This document shows, in pieces, positions 18,467 to 18,519 of a stretch of DNA of 18,519 bases. Each line of letters starts with the position of its first letter. The first letter of the stretch is position 1. The notes beneath the pieces are model-generated. The model saw only the letters and a program-made list of their open reading frames with translations, was not told the origin of the DNA and did not search any database. The DNA lies in NCBI GenBank assembly GCA_002284615.2, contig MU069483.1, positions 668,030 to 686,548 on the forward strand. The letters are read 5' to 3'. This stretch comes from Dunaliella salina (lineage: Eukaryota > Chlorophyta > Chlorophyceae > Chlamydomonadales > Dunaliellaceae). Position numbers and translations under genes: made by a program.

Positions 18467-18519
<53 letters not shown>
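18467..18519. repeat. (CA)n microsatellite at the window edge
   Basis: At least 26 CA units running off the end of the window. GT on the sense strand of the cyclase gene. Confidence 0.96.

Overview
The window looks like nuclear DNA of a eukaryote with intron-rich genes, most likely a unicellular green alga of the Chlamydomonadales. A Dunaliella-like alga would fit the mid-range GC, the long CA/GT and CAG arrays and the low-complexity coding sequence. That assignment is inference. The recognisable exons fit the PAS plus class III nucleotidyl cyclase family that is expanded in such algae. I see no bacterial-style genes, operons, rRNA, tRNA or CRISPR.

One gene can be supported. It runs on the minus strand across almost the whole window, with both ends outside it. 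Six exons are proposed, in transcription order: A (18055-17982), B (17754-17478), C (10407-9278), D (8632-8533), E (7920-7812) and F (1063-974). A, B, the end of C and D together read as the C-terminal half of a PAS domain. The late part of D and E read as the linker and entry strand of a class III cyclase domain (LTEAQLLMLSQ, then IFPRHVVDAL, then VDVTICFL). F holds the later catalytic strand (KIDTIGDSFF). Reading phase is continuous across A-B, C-D and D-E, which is strong internal support. The PAS domain is interrupted by at least about 430 residues of low-complexity sequence carried by B and C.

Two joins are incomplete. Between B and C the phases do not match with the preferred donor, so a small exon or another splice site is likely. 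Between E and F the exon that should carry the first metal-binding Asp and the DxxGFT motif was not found in about 6.7 kb.

The rest is repeat-rich intron. 1-973: microsatellites and unassigned sequence. 1.2-7.8 kb: two copies of a roughly 600-bp dispersed repeat, a 139-bp tandem array, a roughly 124-bp tandem array and microsatellites. 7.8-10.4 kb: exons E, D and C, with a 256-bp CA/GT array and a 27-bp minisatellite in the introns between them. 10.4-17.5 kb: (CAG)19, a long fold-back element, a third copy of the dispersed repeat, a hAT-like non-autonomous transposon with a perfect 8-bp target duplication, and a 19-bp minisatellite. 17.5-18.5 kb: exons B and A and the edge of another CA array.

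I do not see a new multi-gene system. The most unusual points are the tandem arrays just downstream of several 5' splice sites, the missing catalytic exon, a duplicated splice acceptor in front of exon F, and the well-delimited hAT element.
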